From: Brevundimonas sp. UBA7664
GTDB taxonomy: Bacteria; Pseudomonadota; Alphaproteobacteria; Caulobacterales; Caulobacteraceae
Direction: 5' to 3'
Assembly: GCF_002483305.1 (NCBI RefSeq)
Contig: NZ_DLHQ01000026.1
Location: 124,001 to 188,000, forward strand
Length of the DNA: 64,000 nt
Positions 53,805 to 64,000 of the stretch are shown here, in pieces. Under the pieces are notes generated by a model that saw nothing but the letters and a program-made list of their open reading frames with translations, did not search any database and was not told where the DNA came from. The position numbers and the translations under genes were made by a program. Each line of letters opens with the position of its first letter. The first letter of the stretch is position 1.

Positions 53805-54908
53805 ATGCCGGAGACCGACGACGCGCCCCCGCGCGGCGACCGGTCCCAGCCCCCGGGCTCCAACGGAACGCGCGCCCGCGACGGCGCCGCCGGCGGACCA
53901 GGGGCGTCAGGTCGCGAGGCGACGCTCTATGGCGCGCTCGACCTGGGGACCAACAATTGCCGGCTGCTGATCGCCCGGCCGGCGCGCGACGGCTTTCGGG
54001 TCGTTGACTCCTTCAGCCGCATCGTGCGCCTGGGCGAGGGCCTGTCCCGCACGGGCCGGCTCGATGACGCCGCCATGGACCGGGCCTATGACGCCCTGGC
54101 GCTGTGTAGCGAGCGGGTGGCGCGGAAGGGCGTCGATTCCTCGCGCCTGATGGCTGTGGCCACCCAGGCCTGCCGCCAGGCCGACAACGGGGCGGATTTC
54201 ATCGATCGGGTCCGCCGGGGCACCGGGCTGAAGCTGCGCATCATCGACCCGATCGAAGAGGCCCGACTGGCGGTCCGCGGCTGCCTGAACCTGTTCGATC
54301 CGTCGGTCGAGGCGGTGCTGGTGGTCGACGTCGGCGGCGGGTCGACGGAGCTGAGCTGGCTGTCGAAACGCGGCGACGCCTTCGTTCTGGAGGGCTGGAT
54401 GTCGGCCCCCGTCGGGGTCGTCACCCTCGCCGAACGGCATCCCGAACCCACCGCGGGTCTGGACGGCTGGTACGAGGCCATGGTGGCCGACATGGGCGCC
54501 GCCATCGCCGAGGCGCCGGTCGATCCCTCGTTGCGTGAGCTGTTCGTCAGCGGCCGGGCCCATATGGTCGGCACCTCCGGCGCGATCACCAGTCTGGCCG
54601 GCATCCATCTCGGTCTGCGGCGCTATCAGCGCAATCTGGTCGACGGGCTGTGGATGACCCGGGGCGATTGCGAAGCCGCCGCCATGACGTTGAGACGCCT
54701 GGGCGCGGAGGGACGCGCCGCCGAGCCCTGTATCGGCCCCGACCGCGCCGACCTGGTGCTGGCCGGCGCCGCCATCATGGAGGCGGTGCAGCGCGCCTGG
54801 CCCTCGGAGCGGGTAAGGGTCGCCGACCGCGGTCTGCGCGAGGGCCTTCTGCTGCAGCAGATGCGCGAGGACCGCAAACCCGCCCGCCGCCGCCGCGGCC
54901 GGTCCTAG
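53805..54908 (+). CDS. Ppx/GppA family phosphatase
   Basis: A 367-residue actin-fold phosphatase acting on polyphosphate or (p)ppGpp. Signatures are GALDLGTNNCRLLIA, FSRIVRLGEGLSRTGRLDD, IDPIEEARLAVRG and VDVGGGSTELSW. A polar, Pro/Gly-rich N-terminal extension of ~40 residues precedes the core and the C-terminus ends in a run of Arg. The rlmE gene often found after this gene in alphaproteobacteria is absent; a 354-nt gap follows. Confidence 0.9.
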   Translation: MPETDDAPPRGDRSQPPGSNGTRARDGAAGGPGASGREATLYGALDLGTNNCRLLIARPARDGFRVVDSFSRIVRLGEGLSRTGRLDDAAMDRAYDALALCSERVARKGVDSSRLMAVATQACRQADNGADFIDRVRRGTGLKLRIIDPIEEARLAVRGCLNLFDPSVEAVLVVDVGGGSTELSWLSKRGDAFVLEGWMSAPVGVVTLAERHPEPTAGLDGWYEAMVADMGAAIAEAPVDPSLRELFVSGRAHMVGTSGAITSLAGIHLGLRRYQRNLVDGLWMTRGDCEAAAMTLRRLGAEGRAAEPCIGPDRADLVLAGAAIMEAVQRAWPSERVRVADRGLREGLLLQQMREDRKPARRRRGRS

Positions 54909-54962
54909 ACCAATCGTCGCCTGGGCTGACGCGACTTCCGTTCCCCTGCGCCTGCGGTCGCT

Positions 54963-55196
54963 GGTTCATCGCAAAGGGCACGAAGGAAATCACGAAGGAC
55001 ACAACGGGTTCTGAGCGGATGACAGAGCCGAATCCGCCATCAAAGCTTCGGGAAAGCCCTTGGACCGTCGCCGGCATTACCCGGATGAAGGCGGCGAAGC
55101 CGCGATACGGGTCAGTGAGGCAAGGCGCCTGACCGGGACGCATCCCCGGTCCCGTCGTGTCCCATGTGATTCCCTTTGTGTCCCTTGTGATGAACC
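54963..55196. repeat. 234-nt element with imperfect 46-nt terminal inverted repeats
   Basis: The arms are 54963-55008 and 55151-55196. Reverse-complemented, the right arm matches the left at 37 of 46 positions without gaps; nine substitutions, mostly A/G, separate them. The arms are themselves built of short purine-rich units like CACGAAGGA and CACAAAGGG. The centre holds a short reading frame (37 residues, 55020-55132) with no recognisable family and is probably non-coding. It fills most of the otherwise gene-free stretch 54909-55262 and could be a MITE-like repeat or a folded RNA. Confidence 0.6.
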
Positions 55197-55262
55197 TCCC
55201 GATCGCCGCACCCCGCCCGGACGGGATACCGCAAGCCAGATTCAACTCGGCGGACAGAGGTC

Positions 55263-56159
55263 CTAGTTGACGACCTGAACCGGCAGGGTCACGTCGCAGA
55301 CCGAGAAATCGGCCCCGCGCGCCGCGCGCGTCTCGTCCACCAGCGTTCGGAATCGCGGCGAATCGGTCGCCAGAACCTGCACGCCCGGCCGCTCGACCTC
55401 GGGGATGTCGGCGGCGACGCGGACGCGGGTCATCCGGTCGGGATCGGCCGTGACCATGCCGTTGTCGCCGTCGCCGACCCTCAGCGTGCGCACGACGTCC
55501 AGCCCTGACACCGTCATGCCCCAGACCGTGTAGCGCTTGTCGAGGGCCGGATAGGCCTGGCGCATCAGGAAGAACTGGCTGTTGGCGGTGTCATTGCCCT
55601 CGTCGCGGGCCATGCCGGCCACGCCCGGGCAGTACAGGCCCCAGCCGTGCACCTTGCCGTCTCCGGTCAGGGCGAAGGCCGAATCGGGCTGGGTCTGGAC
55701 CGGCAGGGAATGGAAGAAGCCGACCCGGGCGCCGGTCGGCTCCGCGGCCGACGCGAAGGGCATGGTCGGGTCGCGGCGGAAGGTGAATTCGGCCTTCAGG
55801 TCCGGATACGGGCTCTGGCCCTCGCCATTGCCCAGCGGGTCGCCGGTCTGGGCCATGAACCAGTCGATCACCCGGTGCCACGGCGTGTTGTCGTAGAAGC
55901 CCCGCCGCGCCAGCAGCTTGATCCGCTCGACGTGCAACGGCGCCACCTCCGGCGTCAGTTCCACCAGGATGCGGCCGCGCGTGGTGTCGATGACCAGCAG
56001 ATTCTCGGCCGGGACCGCGCGCCACTCCGATGCCGCCATCGCCGCGGCGGCGGGGGCGGCGGCGGGGGCGGGCGGCGGCGGGGGTCCGCCGACGTCCTGG
56101 GCCAGGGCCGACGCCGGGATCAAGGCAAGCAGGGCCGCAAGGCCGGTGATGGTCTTCAT
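55263..56159 (-). CDS. Exported cyclophilin-type peptidylprolyl isomerase (copy 1)
   Basis: A 298-residue secreted PPIase: signal peptide (ITGLAALLALIPASALA, then QD), a Pro/Ala-rich spacer (GGPPPPPAPAAAPAAAA), then the cyclophilin domain with PWHRVIDWFMAQTGDPLGNG, PGVAGMARDEGNDTANSQFF and YTVWGMTVSGLDVV. A ~60-residue C-terminal addition ends in a Cys-containing CDVTLPVQV. GGAGG lies 5 nt before ATG 56159. It is last in the coaD-led run and similar throughout to the gene before it. Confidence 0.88.
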   Translation of the reverse strand: MKTITGLAALLALIPASALAQDVGGPPPPPAPAAAPAAAAMAASEWRAVPAENLLVIDTTRGRILVELTPEVAPLHVERIKLLARRGFYDNTPWHRVIDWFMAQTGDPLGNGEGQSPYPDLKAEFTFRRDPTMPFASAAEPTGARVGFFHSLPVQTQPDSAFALTGDGKVHGWGLYCPGVAGMARDEGNDTANSQFFLMRQAYPALDKRYTVWGMTVSGLDVVRTLRVGDGDNGMVTADPDRMTRVRVAADIPEVERPGVQVLATDSPRFRTLVDETRAARGADFSVCDVTLPVQVVN

Positions 56160-56179
56160 CATATCCTCCCCAGGGTGGA

Positions 56180-57040
56180 TCATCCCCCCGTCACCTGGAC
56201 GGGCGGCTGGACGTCACAGATGGTGAAAGCCGTGCCCCGCTCGGCCCGGACCTGCTCGACCAGGGCGGCGAAGGCGGGGCTGGCGGGCGTCATCACCCGG
56301 ACCACGGGCCGCTCGGCTTCCGGCATGGCGGCGGCGGTGCGGGCGCGGGTCATCAGGTCCGGATCATCGACCCTGCCGTCCGCCCCCCGCGACCCTGTCT
56401 TCAGCGCCACGACCGCTTCCATGCCGTCCACGACCCGGCCGAACGGCGTGTAGAGGCTGTTCAGACCGGCGTTGGCGCCGGTCATCAGGAAGAACTGGCT
56501 GTTGGCGGTGTCCGGACCCGAACTGCGCGCCATGCCCGCAACGCCGGGACAGAACAGGGCCTGGCCCGCCGCCTTGAAGTCCGCCGTGACCATCATCTGG
56601 GCGTCAGGCTGGGTCAGAATCGGCATGGACCCGGCGATCCCGAGCTGGCCGGTCGCATCCGTCATCAGATTGACGAACCCGAAGTCGCGCCCTCTCCGGA
56701 ACATGAACTCGCCCGGCACGTCGGGCAGGTCGCTGCCGCCCATGCCGGTGCCGAGCGGATCGCCGGTCTGGGCCATGAAGCCTTCAATCACGCGGTGGAA
56801 TTTCAGCCCGTCGTAGAATCCGCCGTCGGCCAGGGTCCGCACGCGTTCCACCGACTGGGGGGCGATGCGCGGATCCATCTCGACCAGGACCCGGCCCTTG
56901 GCGGTGTCGATGACCAGCAGGTTCTCGGGCGCAACGGTGCGCCAGTCGGACGCCGGCGCGGCCGTCTGGGCCGCGGCCGGGACGGACGCCGCGAGAAGCG
57001 CGATCGAAAACGCGCCGGCGGTGGTGATCTTGAAGCTCAT
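56180..57040 (-). CDS. Exported cyclophilin-type peptidylprolyl isomerase (copy 2)
   Basis: A 286-residue periplasmic cyclophilin: signal peptide (FSIALLAASVPAAA, then QT), RTVAPENLLVIDTAKGRVLV, KFHRVIEGFMAQTGDPLGTG, PGVAGMARSSGPDTANSQFF and the same C-terminal addition with CDVQPPVQV. It catalyses cis-trans isomerisation of proline bonds in exported proteins. It starts 1 nt after the coaD stop. The shared extension and arrangement make it a tandem paralogue of the gene at 55263. Confidence 0.9.
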   Translation of the reverse strand: MSFKITTAGAFSIALLAASVPAAAQTAAPASDWRTVAPENLLVIDTAKGRVLVEMDPRIAPQSVERVRTLADGGFYDGLKFHRVIEGFMAQTGDPLGTGMGGSDLPDVPGEFMFRRGRDFGFVNLMTDATGQLGIAGSMPILTQPDAQMMVTADFKAAGQALFCPGVAGMARSSGPDTANSQFFLMTGANAGLNSLYTPFGRVVDGMEAVVALKTGSRGADGRVDDPDLMTRARTAAAMPEAERPVVRVMTPASPAFAALVEQVRAERGTAFTICDVQPPVQVTGG

Positions 57041-57041
57041 T

Positions 57042-57524
57042 CTATCCCTTGACCTTGGCCCGCACCATTTCGGCGACGGCGGGGCTGACGAAACTGTCGA
57101 TCGCGCCGTCCAGTCGGGCGATCTCCTTGACCAGGCGTGAGGCGATGGCCTGGTGCCGCGGATCGGCCATCAGGAAGACGGTCTCGATGTCGGCATTGAG
57201 GCGCTGGTTCATCGCCGTCATCTGGAACTCGTATTCGAAGTCGGCCACGGCGCGCAGGCCGCGCACGATGATTCCGGCCTCCAGTTCCTCGGCGAAATGC
57301 ATCAGCAGGCTGGAGAACGACCGGACCTCGACCCGGTCGCCCAGATGGGCCACCTCGGCGCGCACCATCTCGACGCGCTGGTCGGTGGTGAACAGCGGCC
57401 CCTTGTCGTCATTGCGCGCCACGCCGATGACCAGCCGGTCGACCAGCTTCACGGCGCGCCCGATGATGTCCATATGCCCGTTGGTGACGGGGTCGAATGT
57501 GCCCGGATACAGGCCGATGCGCAT
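57042..57524 (-). CDS. coaD: Phosphopantetheine adenylyltransferase
   Basis: A 160-residue enzyme for the fourth step of CoA synthesis, joining ATP and 4'-phosphopantetheine. The nucleotidyl motif GTFDPVTNGHMDII contains the (T/H)xGH-type site, with IIVRGLRAVADFEYEFQM and ISRL/ASRLVKEIARLDG downstream. ATG 57524 follows GGGGAGGA; a GTG one codon earlier is the alternative. Followed by two cyclophilin genes and preceded by the aminotransferase and gyrA. Confidence 0.95.
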   Translation of the reverse strand: MRIGLYPGTFDPVTNGHMDIIGRAVKLVDRLVIGVARNDDKGPLFTTDQRVEMVRAEVAHLGDRVEVRSFSSLLMHFAEELEAGIIVRGLRAVADFEYEFQMTAMNQRLNADIETVFLMADPRHQAIASRLVKEIARLDGAIDSFVSPAVAEMVRAKVKG

Positions 57525-57574
57525 CACGATCCTCCCCGCCTTTCCAGCGGTTTAGCAGGTGAGGTCCGACCGGC

Positions 57575-58378
57575 CTAGATCGGTTGGACCGGATTGGACG
57601 CCCACGCGGCGCGGAGGCGGTCGATCAGGACCGGCGACGTGGCGAAGGCGCGCTCGCCGATGGCCGCCACGGCGCAGGCGGGCGTGGCGCTGTTGCACAG
57701 GAACGCCCCGTCGAATTTCGCCAGATCGCTGACGTGGACGGGCTCGTCCCTTTGGCTCAGCCCGACACCCTCCATACCCCGCTGAAGAAGCGCCTGCGCC
57801 ACGCCGGCCAGCATGGGAGCCAGGGGCCAGACCACCTCGTCGCCGACCGTGAATCCGATATTCCACAGACTGCCTTCCGACACCCGGCCCTGCTCATCCG
57901 CGAACAGGGCGTCGTCGAAGCCGGCTTCGCGCGCACTCCGTCGGGCCCGCATCAGGCCGAAGGTGGCCGCGTGTTTCAGATGCGCCACCTCCCGCGCATA
58001 GGTCTGGAGCTGGAGGCGGGCGCCGTCGGCCAGCGGCAGGGGCGGATCAAACGCGCCGATCATCACCTTCGGACGCCCGCGCCAGCCCGGCTCGCGCATC
58101 GAGAGCTCGGGTGCGAACAGGCTGACCCTCAGCCAGCACTGTTGCCGCGCGCTGATGGCGTCACGCATCAGGGCCCGCATTCGCGCCTCGCCCACCGGCT
58201 CGCCGAACAGGTCCACGGCGGACGCGTCGAGCCGGGCCAGATGCAAGTCAAGCCCCCGGACCCCGCCCGCCTCCACTCGAAACGAGGTGTAGGCCCCGTA
58301 GTTGAACAGGGCCTGATGGGTCAGGTCAGCGAATCTCGCCGGTTCGCCGTCGACGCGAAGGTCGTGGGCGACGGCCAT
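57575..58378 (-). CDS. Aminotransferase class IV (ADC lyase/BCAT-like) protein
   Basis: A 267-residue PLP enzyme of fold-type IV. The PLP lysine is in HLKHAATFGLMRARR, and DDALFADEQGRVSEGSLWNI is the class signature (E-x-S-x-x-N). It could be an aminodeoxychorismate lyase, branched-chain or D-amino acid aminotransferase; the short length and lack of clear BCAT motifs favour a lyase-like or unassigned member. It lies 3 nt after the gyrA stop and 50 nt before coaD. Confidence 0.85.
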   Translation of the reverse strand: MAVAHDLRVDGEPARFADLTHQALFNYGAYTSFRVEAGGVRGLDLHLARLDASAVDLFGEPVGEARMRALMRDAISARQQCWLRVSLFAPELSMREPGWRGRPKVMIGAFDPPLPLADGARLQLQTYAREVAHLKHAATFGLMRARRSAREAGFDDALFADEQGRVSEGSLWNIGFTVGDEVVWPLAPMLAGVAQALLQRGMEGVGLSQRDEPVHVSDLAKFDGAFLCNSATPACAVAAIGERAFATSPVLIDRLRAAWASNPVQPI

Positions 58379-58381
58379 GGA

Positions 58382-61159
<2,778 letters not shown>

Positions 61160-61280
61160 GGAAATCAGGCTTTAAATGGCCGGAATCGGAACGTGATCCG
61201 CGAACAGGTTTTCTAGCATTCAGGCCTCGCCGAGGCAAAGAATCACGGTCGAAAAGCCGATCCTCGAAAGGACACACGCC

Positions 61281-61886
61281 ATGCGCCTTCCTCTCATCGC
61301 CGCCGGACTGCTGACCCTGCCGCTGATGGCCTGCAATCCTGCCCCCGCGCCGGAGACCGCGACGCCGGACACGGCCGCCGAGGCCCCGGCCCCGCACGCG
61401 CCCGCCGGACGAGCTCCGGTCGGAGCCACGGCCCGCGCCAGCCTGGTCAACGGGACCGGCGAGAGCGCCGGCCGGGTCACCTTCCGCCAGGGCCCGACGG
61501 GCGTTCTGATCCGGGTCGAAGCCACCGGCCTGACCCCCGGCTGGCACGGCCTGCACCTGCACGGCGTCGGCCAGTGCGAGGGGCCGAAATTCACCAGCGC
61601 CGGCTCGCATGTGAAGCATGGCGATTCGACCGCCATGCATGGCCTGCTGAACGCCGACGGCCCCGAATCGGGCGACCTGCCGAACCTGTACGCCGGCGCC
61701 GACGGCCGCGGGTTCGCCGAGGTGTTCACCGCCGACGCCGCCCTGGTCGAGGGCGCGGGCGGTCCGAACCTGCTGGACGCCGACGGCGCCGCCATCCTGA
61801 TCCACGCCGGGCCCGACGACCACACCGCCCAGCCGATCGGCGGTTCGGGCGACCGTGTGGCCTGCGGGATCATCACCTCGGGCTGA
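61281..61886 (+). CDS. sodC: Cu/Zn superoxide dismutase family lipoprotein
   Basis: A 201-residue periplasmic SOD with a lipoprotein signal (MRLPLIAAGLLTLPLMACNP; lipobox LMAC). Copper ligands are LHLHGVG (two His), the bridging His of GSHVKHGD and IHAGPDDH; the Cys pair is in GQCEGP and VACGIIT. Zinc Asp132 is present, but the zinc His normally in PHAGDLPN is Glu129 here (GPESGDLPN). The enzyme removes periplasmic superoxide. It is divergent from gyrA. Confidence 0.85.
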   Translation: MRLPLIAAGLLTLPLMACNPAPAPETATPDTAAEAPAPHAPAGRAPVGATARASLVNGTGESAGRVTFRQGPTGVLIRVEATGLTPGWHGLHLHGVGQCEGPKFTSAGSHVKHGDSTAMHGLLNADGPESGDLPNLYAGADGRGFAEVFTADAALVEGAGGPNLLDADGAAILIHAGPDDHTAQPIGGSGDRVACGIITSG

Positions 61887-61925
61887 GGTCTTCCGGCGTC
61901 GGGCGCACCGGCCTAGTCTGGGCCC

Positions 61926-62324
61926 ATGCCCGACGTCATGACGCTGCGCCTCATCATCGACGACCCGGTACCCGGCGTGCGCTACAGCCTGCAGAAGGAC
62001 GACCTGCCGTTCGAGCCGCGCACGGCCGGCGAGGGCCCGCTCGCGTTCGAGCTTCCGGTCACCGTGCACCCGGACGGCCGCCTGACCGGCCCCTTCGTGC
62101 GCCGGGAAGGAGCGGAGCGCCGTTTCGTCTACATCCGCATCGGTACCTCGGCCGGCGATCACGCCGCCGCCTGGAGCCGACGGGCCAAGATCGACATCCA
62201 CGACATCCCGCACGCCCTGCGCCTCCCCGGCGCGCGGCTGGAGGTGCATCTGCCGGGCCGCGGCAAGGACGGTTCCCCGGCCTGCGCCACCGTGCGACCC
62301 GTCACCGCGTGGCGGCCTGTCTGA
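61926..62324 (+). CDS. DUF5990 family hypothetical protein
   Basis: A 132-residue protein with the pattern typical of DUF5990: MTLRLIIDDPVPGVRYSLQK at the start, then ERRFVYIRIGTSAGDHAAAW and KIDIHDIPHAL. Function of the family is not known. ATG 61926 is taken; ATG 61938 is nearer the conserved part. It is followed by rpmG after 81 nt. Confidence 0.72.
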   Translation: MPDVMTLRLIIDDPVPGVRYSLQKDDLPFEPRTAGEGPLAFELPVTVHPDGRLTGPFVRREGAERRFVYIRIGTSAGDHAAAWSRRAKIDIHDIPHALRLPGARLEVHLPGRGKDGSPACATVRPVTAWRPV

Positions 62325-62405
62325 GCGGCGTTGACTTTGGAGCGCGCCTGAGTATGTTCCGCGCCTCTCATTTCAGCGGCTTTCGCCGTCGCAAAGGTAA
62401 TTCCG

Positions 62406-62573
62406 ATGGCCAAGCCGGCTTCAATCAAGATCCGCCTGAACTCGTCCGCCGACACCGGCTTCTTCTACGTGACCAAGAAGAACGCCCGCACCATGACCGA
62501 GAAGATGGTCGTGAAGAAATACGACCCCGTCGTGCGCAAGCACGTCGAGTTCAAGGAAGGCAAGATCAAGTAA
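62406..62573 (+). CDS. rpmG: 50S ribosomal protein L33
   Basis: A 55-residue basic protein of the large subunit: AKPASIKIRLNSSADTGFFY, VTKKNARTMTEKMVVKKYDP, RKHVEFKEGKIK. This is the cysteine-free (non-zinc) form. AAAGGTAA precedes the start. It sits next to pleD as in Caulobacter and ends in a strong terminator. Confidence 0.96.
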   Translation: MAKPASIKIRLNSSADTGFFYVTKKNARTMTEKMVVKKYDPVVRKHVEFKEGKIK

Positions 62574-62597
62574 GGCTCGCGCCCTGCTGGATTTTCG

Positions 62598-62632
62598 AAC
62601 GCCCGGTCCGTGATGGCCGGGCGTTTTTCTTT
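62598..62632 (+). terminator. Intrinsic terminator of rpmG
   Basis: AACGCCCGG pairs with CCGGGCGTT, and a TTTTTCTTT run follows directly. It begins 25 nt after the rpmG stop. Confidence 0.85.
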
Positions 62633-62654
62633 GTCCGCGTGCTAGACTGCCGGG

Positions 62655-62834
62655 ATGACCGACCCCGACGAAGACCAGCCGGAAACGCCTCCGGAGACCT
62701 CCATCCAACGCGCCCTCCGCCTCAAGCAGGCGATCATCGACGCGCGGCCCAAACCGCCCCGCGGCGGCCGCTTCCAGCGCGAACAGGCGGCCAGCATAGC
62801 GACCGGCAAGTCCAAGCCGTGGATGAGCCGGTAG
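62655..62834 (+). CDS. Small hypothetical protein (59 aa)
   Basis: A 59-residue ORF after the rpmG terminator: an acidic Asp/Glu/Pro start, IQRALRLKQAIIDARPKPPR, then GGRFQREQAASIATGKSKPW and a basic end MSR. The reading frame is intact and ends 6 nt before the convergent pleD stop. The basic, Gly/Arg-rich half could contact nucleic acid. Family not recognised; I consider it likely real because of its codon use and compactness. Confidence 0.6.
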   Translation: MTDPDEDQPETPPETSIQRALRLKQAIIDARPKPPRGGRFQREQAASIATGKSKPWMSR

Positions 62835-62840
62835 CGGCCG

Positions 62841-64000
62841 CTACGCCGCCCTTGCGATCACCTGGTTGCGACCGCGCGACTTGGCCTCATAGACCCCTTC
62901 GTCAGCCCGCTTGAGCAGGGCCTCCGGCGTATCGTCGAGCCCGGTGCTGGCCGCGACTCCGACCGAGACGGTGATGGTCAGCCCCTCGGCCCCGCCCATG
63001 ATTGGGAATGGCTGGCCGCCGACGTCGCGGCGAATGCGGTCGGCGACATGGGTCGCGTCCTCCAGGCTGGCGCCCGGCATGACCACCACGAACTCCTCGC
63101 CGCCCAGACGACACGGCAGGTCGATGGCGCGGACATTGGTGGCCAGCCGCACCGCGAACTCGCGCAGCACCTCGTCGCCGGCGTCGTGGCCGAAGCCGTC
63201 ATTGACCAGTTTGAAATGGTCGATGTCCATGACCAGCACGGCCACGCCATCGCCCCCCTGCCCCGCCCGGCTCATCAGCGCCTGCAGCTGTCCGGCCATG
63301 TAGCGGCGGTTGTGCAGCCCGGTCAGGGCGTCGGTGACCGCCATCTCGAGGCTGTAGTCCAGCTTCTGCTTGAGGAAGTCGGCATAGCGTTTGCGCTTGA
63401 TCTGGGTGCGGGCCCGCGCCTCCAGCTCCTCCGGATCGACCGGGCGCGGCAGGATGTCATTGACCCCCAGCTCCAGCGCCTTCAGCAGGCGCGGCCGGTC
63501 GGCCGGATCAACCACCGCCAGGATCGGCATGCGCCGCGACGCCTCGGTCGACCGCACCTGGGCGACGAAGCGCAGGCCATCGAACTCGGCGCTGGAGACA
63601 TTGACGATCATCAGGTCGACCGGACCGCGCGCCGCGATCAGGGCCGCGGCCGGGTCGCTCTCGACCGTCGGGCGGTGTTCGCCGGCCAGATGCTCGACCA
63701 TCTTCTGGGCCTGACGCGCATTGTCGTCGACGATCAGCACCCGCCCGCCCGAGCCGCGCAGCCGTCCGGCGCCGTCGGTGTCGACCCCCAGCCGGCGGCC
63801 GCTCTCCTCGCGCTCGCGCAGTTCGTCCATCACGGACTTGAGCCGCAGCAGGGAGCGAACGCGGGCGAACAGGATGACGTCGTCGATCGGCTTGGTGACG
63901 AAGTCGTCGGCCCCGGCGTCCAGCCCCTTGAGCTTGTCCTCGCGCCCGTCCAGCGCGGTCACCAGCACCACGGGGATGTGTCGCGTCACCGGATCGGCCT
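62841..64000 (-). CDS. pleD: PleD-type response regulator diguanylate cyclase (C-terminal ~386 codons)
   Basis: The 5' end lies beyond the window. Visible are the end of the first receiver (VVLVTALDGREDKLKGLDAG), a second receiver-like domain (VLIVDDNARQAQKMVEHLAG) in which the phospho-Asp position reads VDLMIVNVSSAEF, so it is degenerate as in PleD, and a GGDEF domain with active-site GGEEF (LGGEEFVVVMPG) and the I-site RxxD (VRAIDLPCR) five residues before it. It makes cyclic di-GMP to drive the swarmer-to-stalked transition in Caulobacter. The stop is 6 nt from the micro-gene's stop. Confidence 0.95.
   Translation of the reverse strand, partial: ADPVTRHIPVVLVTALDGREDKLKGLDAGADDFVTKPIDDVILFARVRSLLRLKSVMDELREREESGRRLGVDTDGAGRLRGSGGRVLIVDDNARQAQKMVEHLAGEHRPTVESDPAAALIAARGPVDLMIVNVSSAEFDGLRFVAQVRSTEASRRMPILAVVDPADRPRLLKALELGVNDILPRPVDPEELEARARTQIKRKRYADFLKQKLDYSLEMAVTDALTGLHNRRYMAGQLQALMSRAGQGGDGVAVLVMDIDHFKLVNDGFGHDAGDEVLREFAVRLATNVRAIDLPCRLGGEEFVVVMPGASLEDATHVADRIRRDVGGQPFPIMGGAEGLTITVSVGVAASTGLDDTPEALLKRADEGVYEAKSRGRNQVIARAA

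Noticed and set aside
55020..55132. 37-codon ORF in the inverted-repeat element
   Set aside because: No family, no ribosome binding site, and it lies within a repeat-like structure.

Overview
The window is GC-rich, gene-dense chromosomal DNA from an alphaproteobacterium, most likely Caulobacteraceae and probably Brevundimonas. The case rests on a PleD-type regulator next to rpmG, a gyrA / aminotransferase / coaD / cyclophilin run, class I lysyl-tRNA synthetase, Coq4, TamA-TamB, several hybrid histidine kinases, and EcfG-type (GGAAC-N16-CGTT) promoters. There are no rRNA genes, IS elements, CRISPR arrays or prophage structural genes. Two tRNAs are present: Val(TAC) and Lys(TTT). The species assignment is inference.

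Layout. 1-3956: end of a DMT-type permease, coq4, a tightly coupled type III polyketide synthase / ICMT-like methyltransferase / ribbon-helix-helix trio, and a SIMPL-domain protein. 3972-11604: two related one-TM small proteins with a putative general-stress promoter, uvrD, a DUF2059 protein, an O-antigen-ligase-like protein, parE and a histidine phosphatase. 11661-17723: a glycosyltransferase, an SPFH / Arc-like pair with a palindromic site at its promoter, a large autotransporter with calcium-type Asp repeats, and tRNA-Val. 17812-20267: a small lipoprotein, then the preQ0 operon queC-queE-queD plus a GNAT gene. 20458-26147: a CBS-hybrid kinase, three consecutive tandem paralogue pairs (thioesterases, small soluble proteins, membrane proteins), an S24-type repressor and an SH3 envelope protein. 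26368-32288: lysK behind a hybrid kinase that lacks the ATPase domain, then queA, a nucleotidyltransferase-like gene and tgt. 32285-42585: lipoproteins, tRNA-Lys, an AMACR-like racemase, a membrane hybrid kinase, and tamA-tamB. 42589-49192: a membrane protein and the arginine succinyltransferase cluster (M20 hydrolase, astA, astD, astB) with a membrane protein and a GNAT. 49260-54908: CPBP protease, AraC regulator divergent from an MFS carrier, phhA, hspQ, ppx/gppA. 54909-55262 has no gene but holds a 234-nt element with imperfect 46-nt terminal inverted repeats. 55263-61159: gyrA, aminotransferase IV, coaD and two cyclophilins, all on the minus strand. 61281-64000: sodC, a DUF5990 protein, rpmG, a micro-gene and the C-terminal part of pleD.

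How genes work together. QueC/E/D make preQ0, and Tgt and QueA insert and modify the base in tRNA; the preQ0 reductase is not in the window. TamA/TamB are the expected helpers for outer-membrane proteins such as the autotransporter. AstA/D/B degrade arginine to succinylglutamate, with the M20 hydrolase a candidate for the last step. 

Most notable observations: GyrA carries Leu and His at the two classical quinolone-resistance positions; Tgt lacks two of its three zinc cysteines; SodC has Glu at a zinc-histidine position; one hybrid kinase has no HATPase domain; EcfG-type promoters mark envelope genes; and an inverted-repeat element lies downstream of ppx/gppA.
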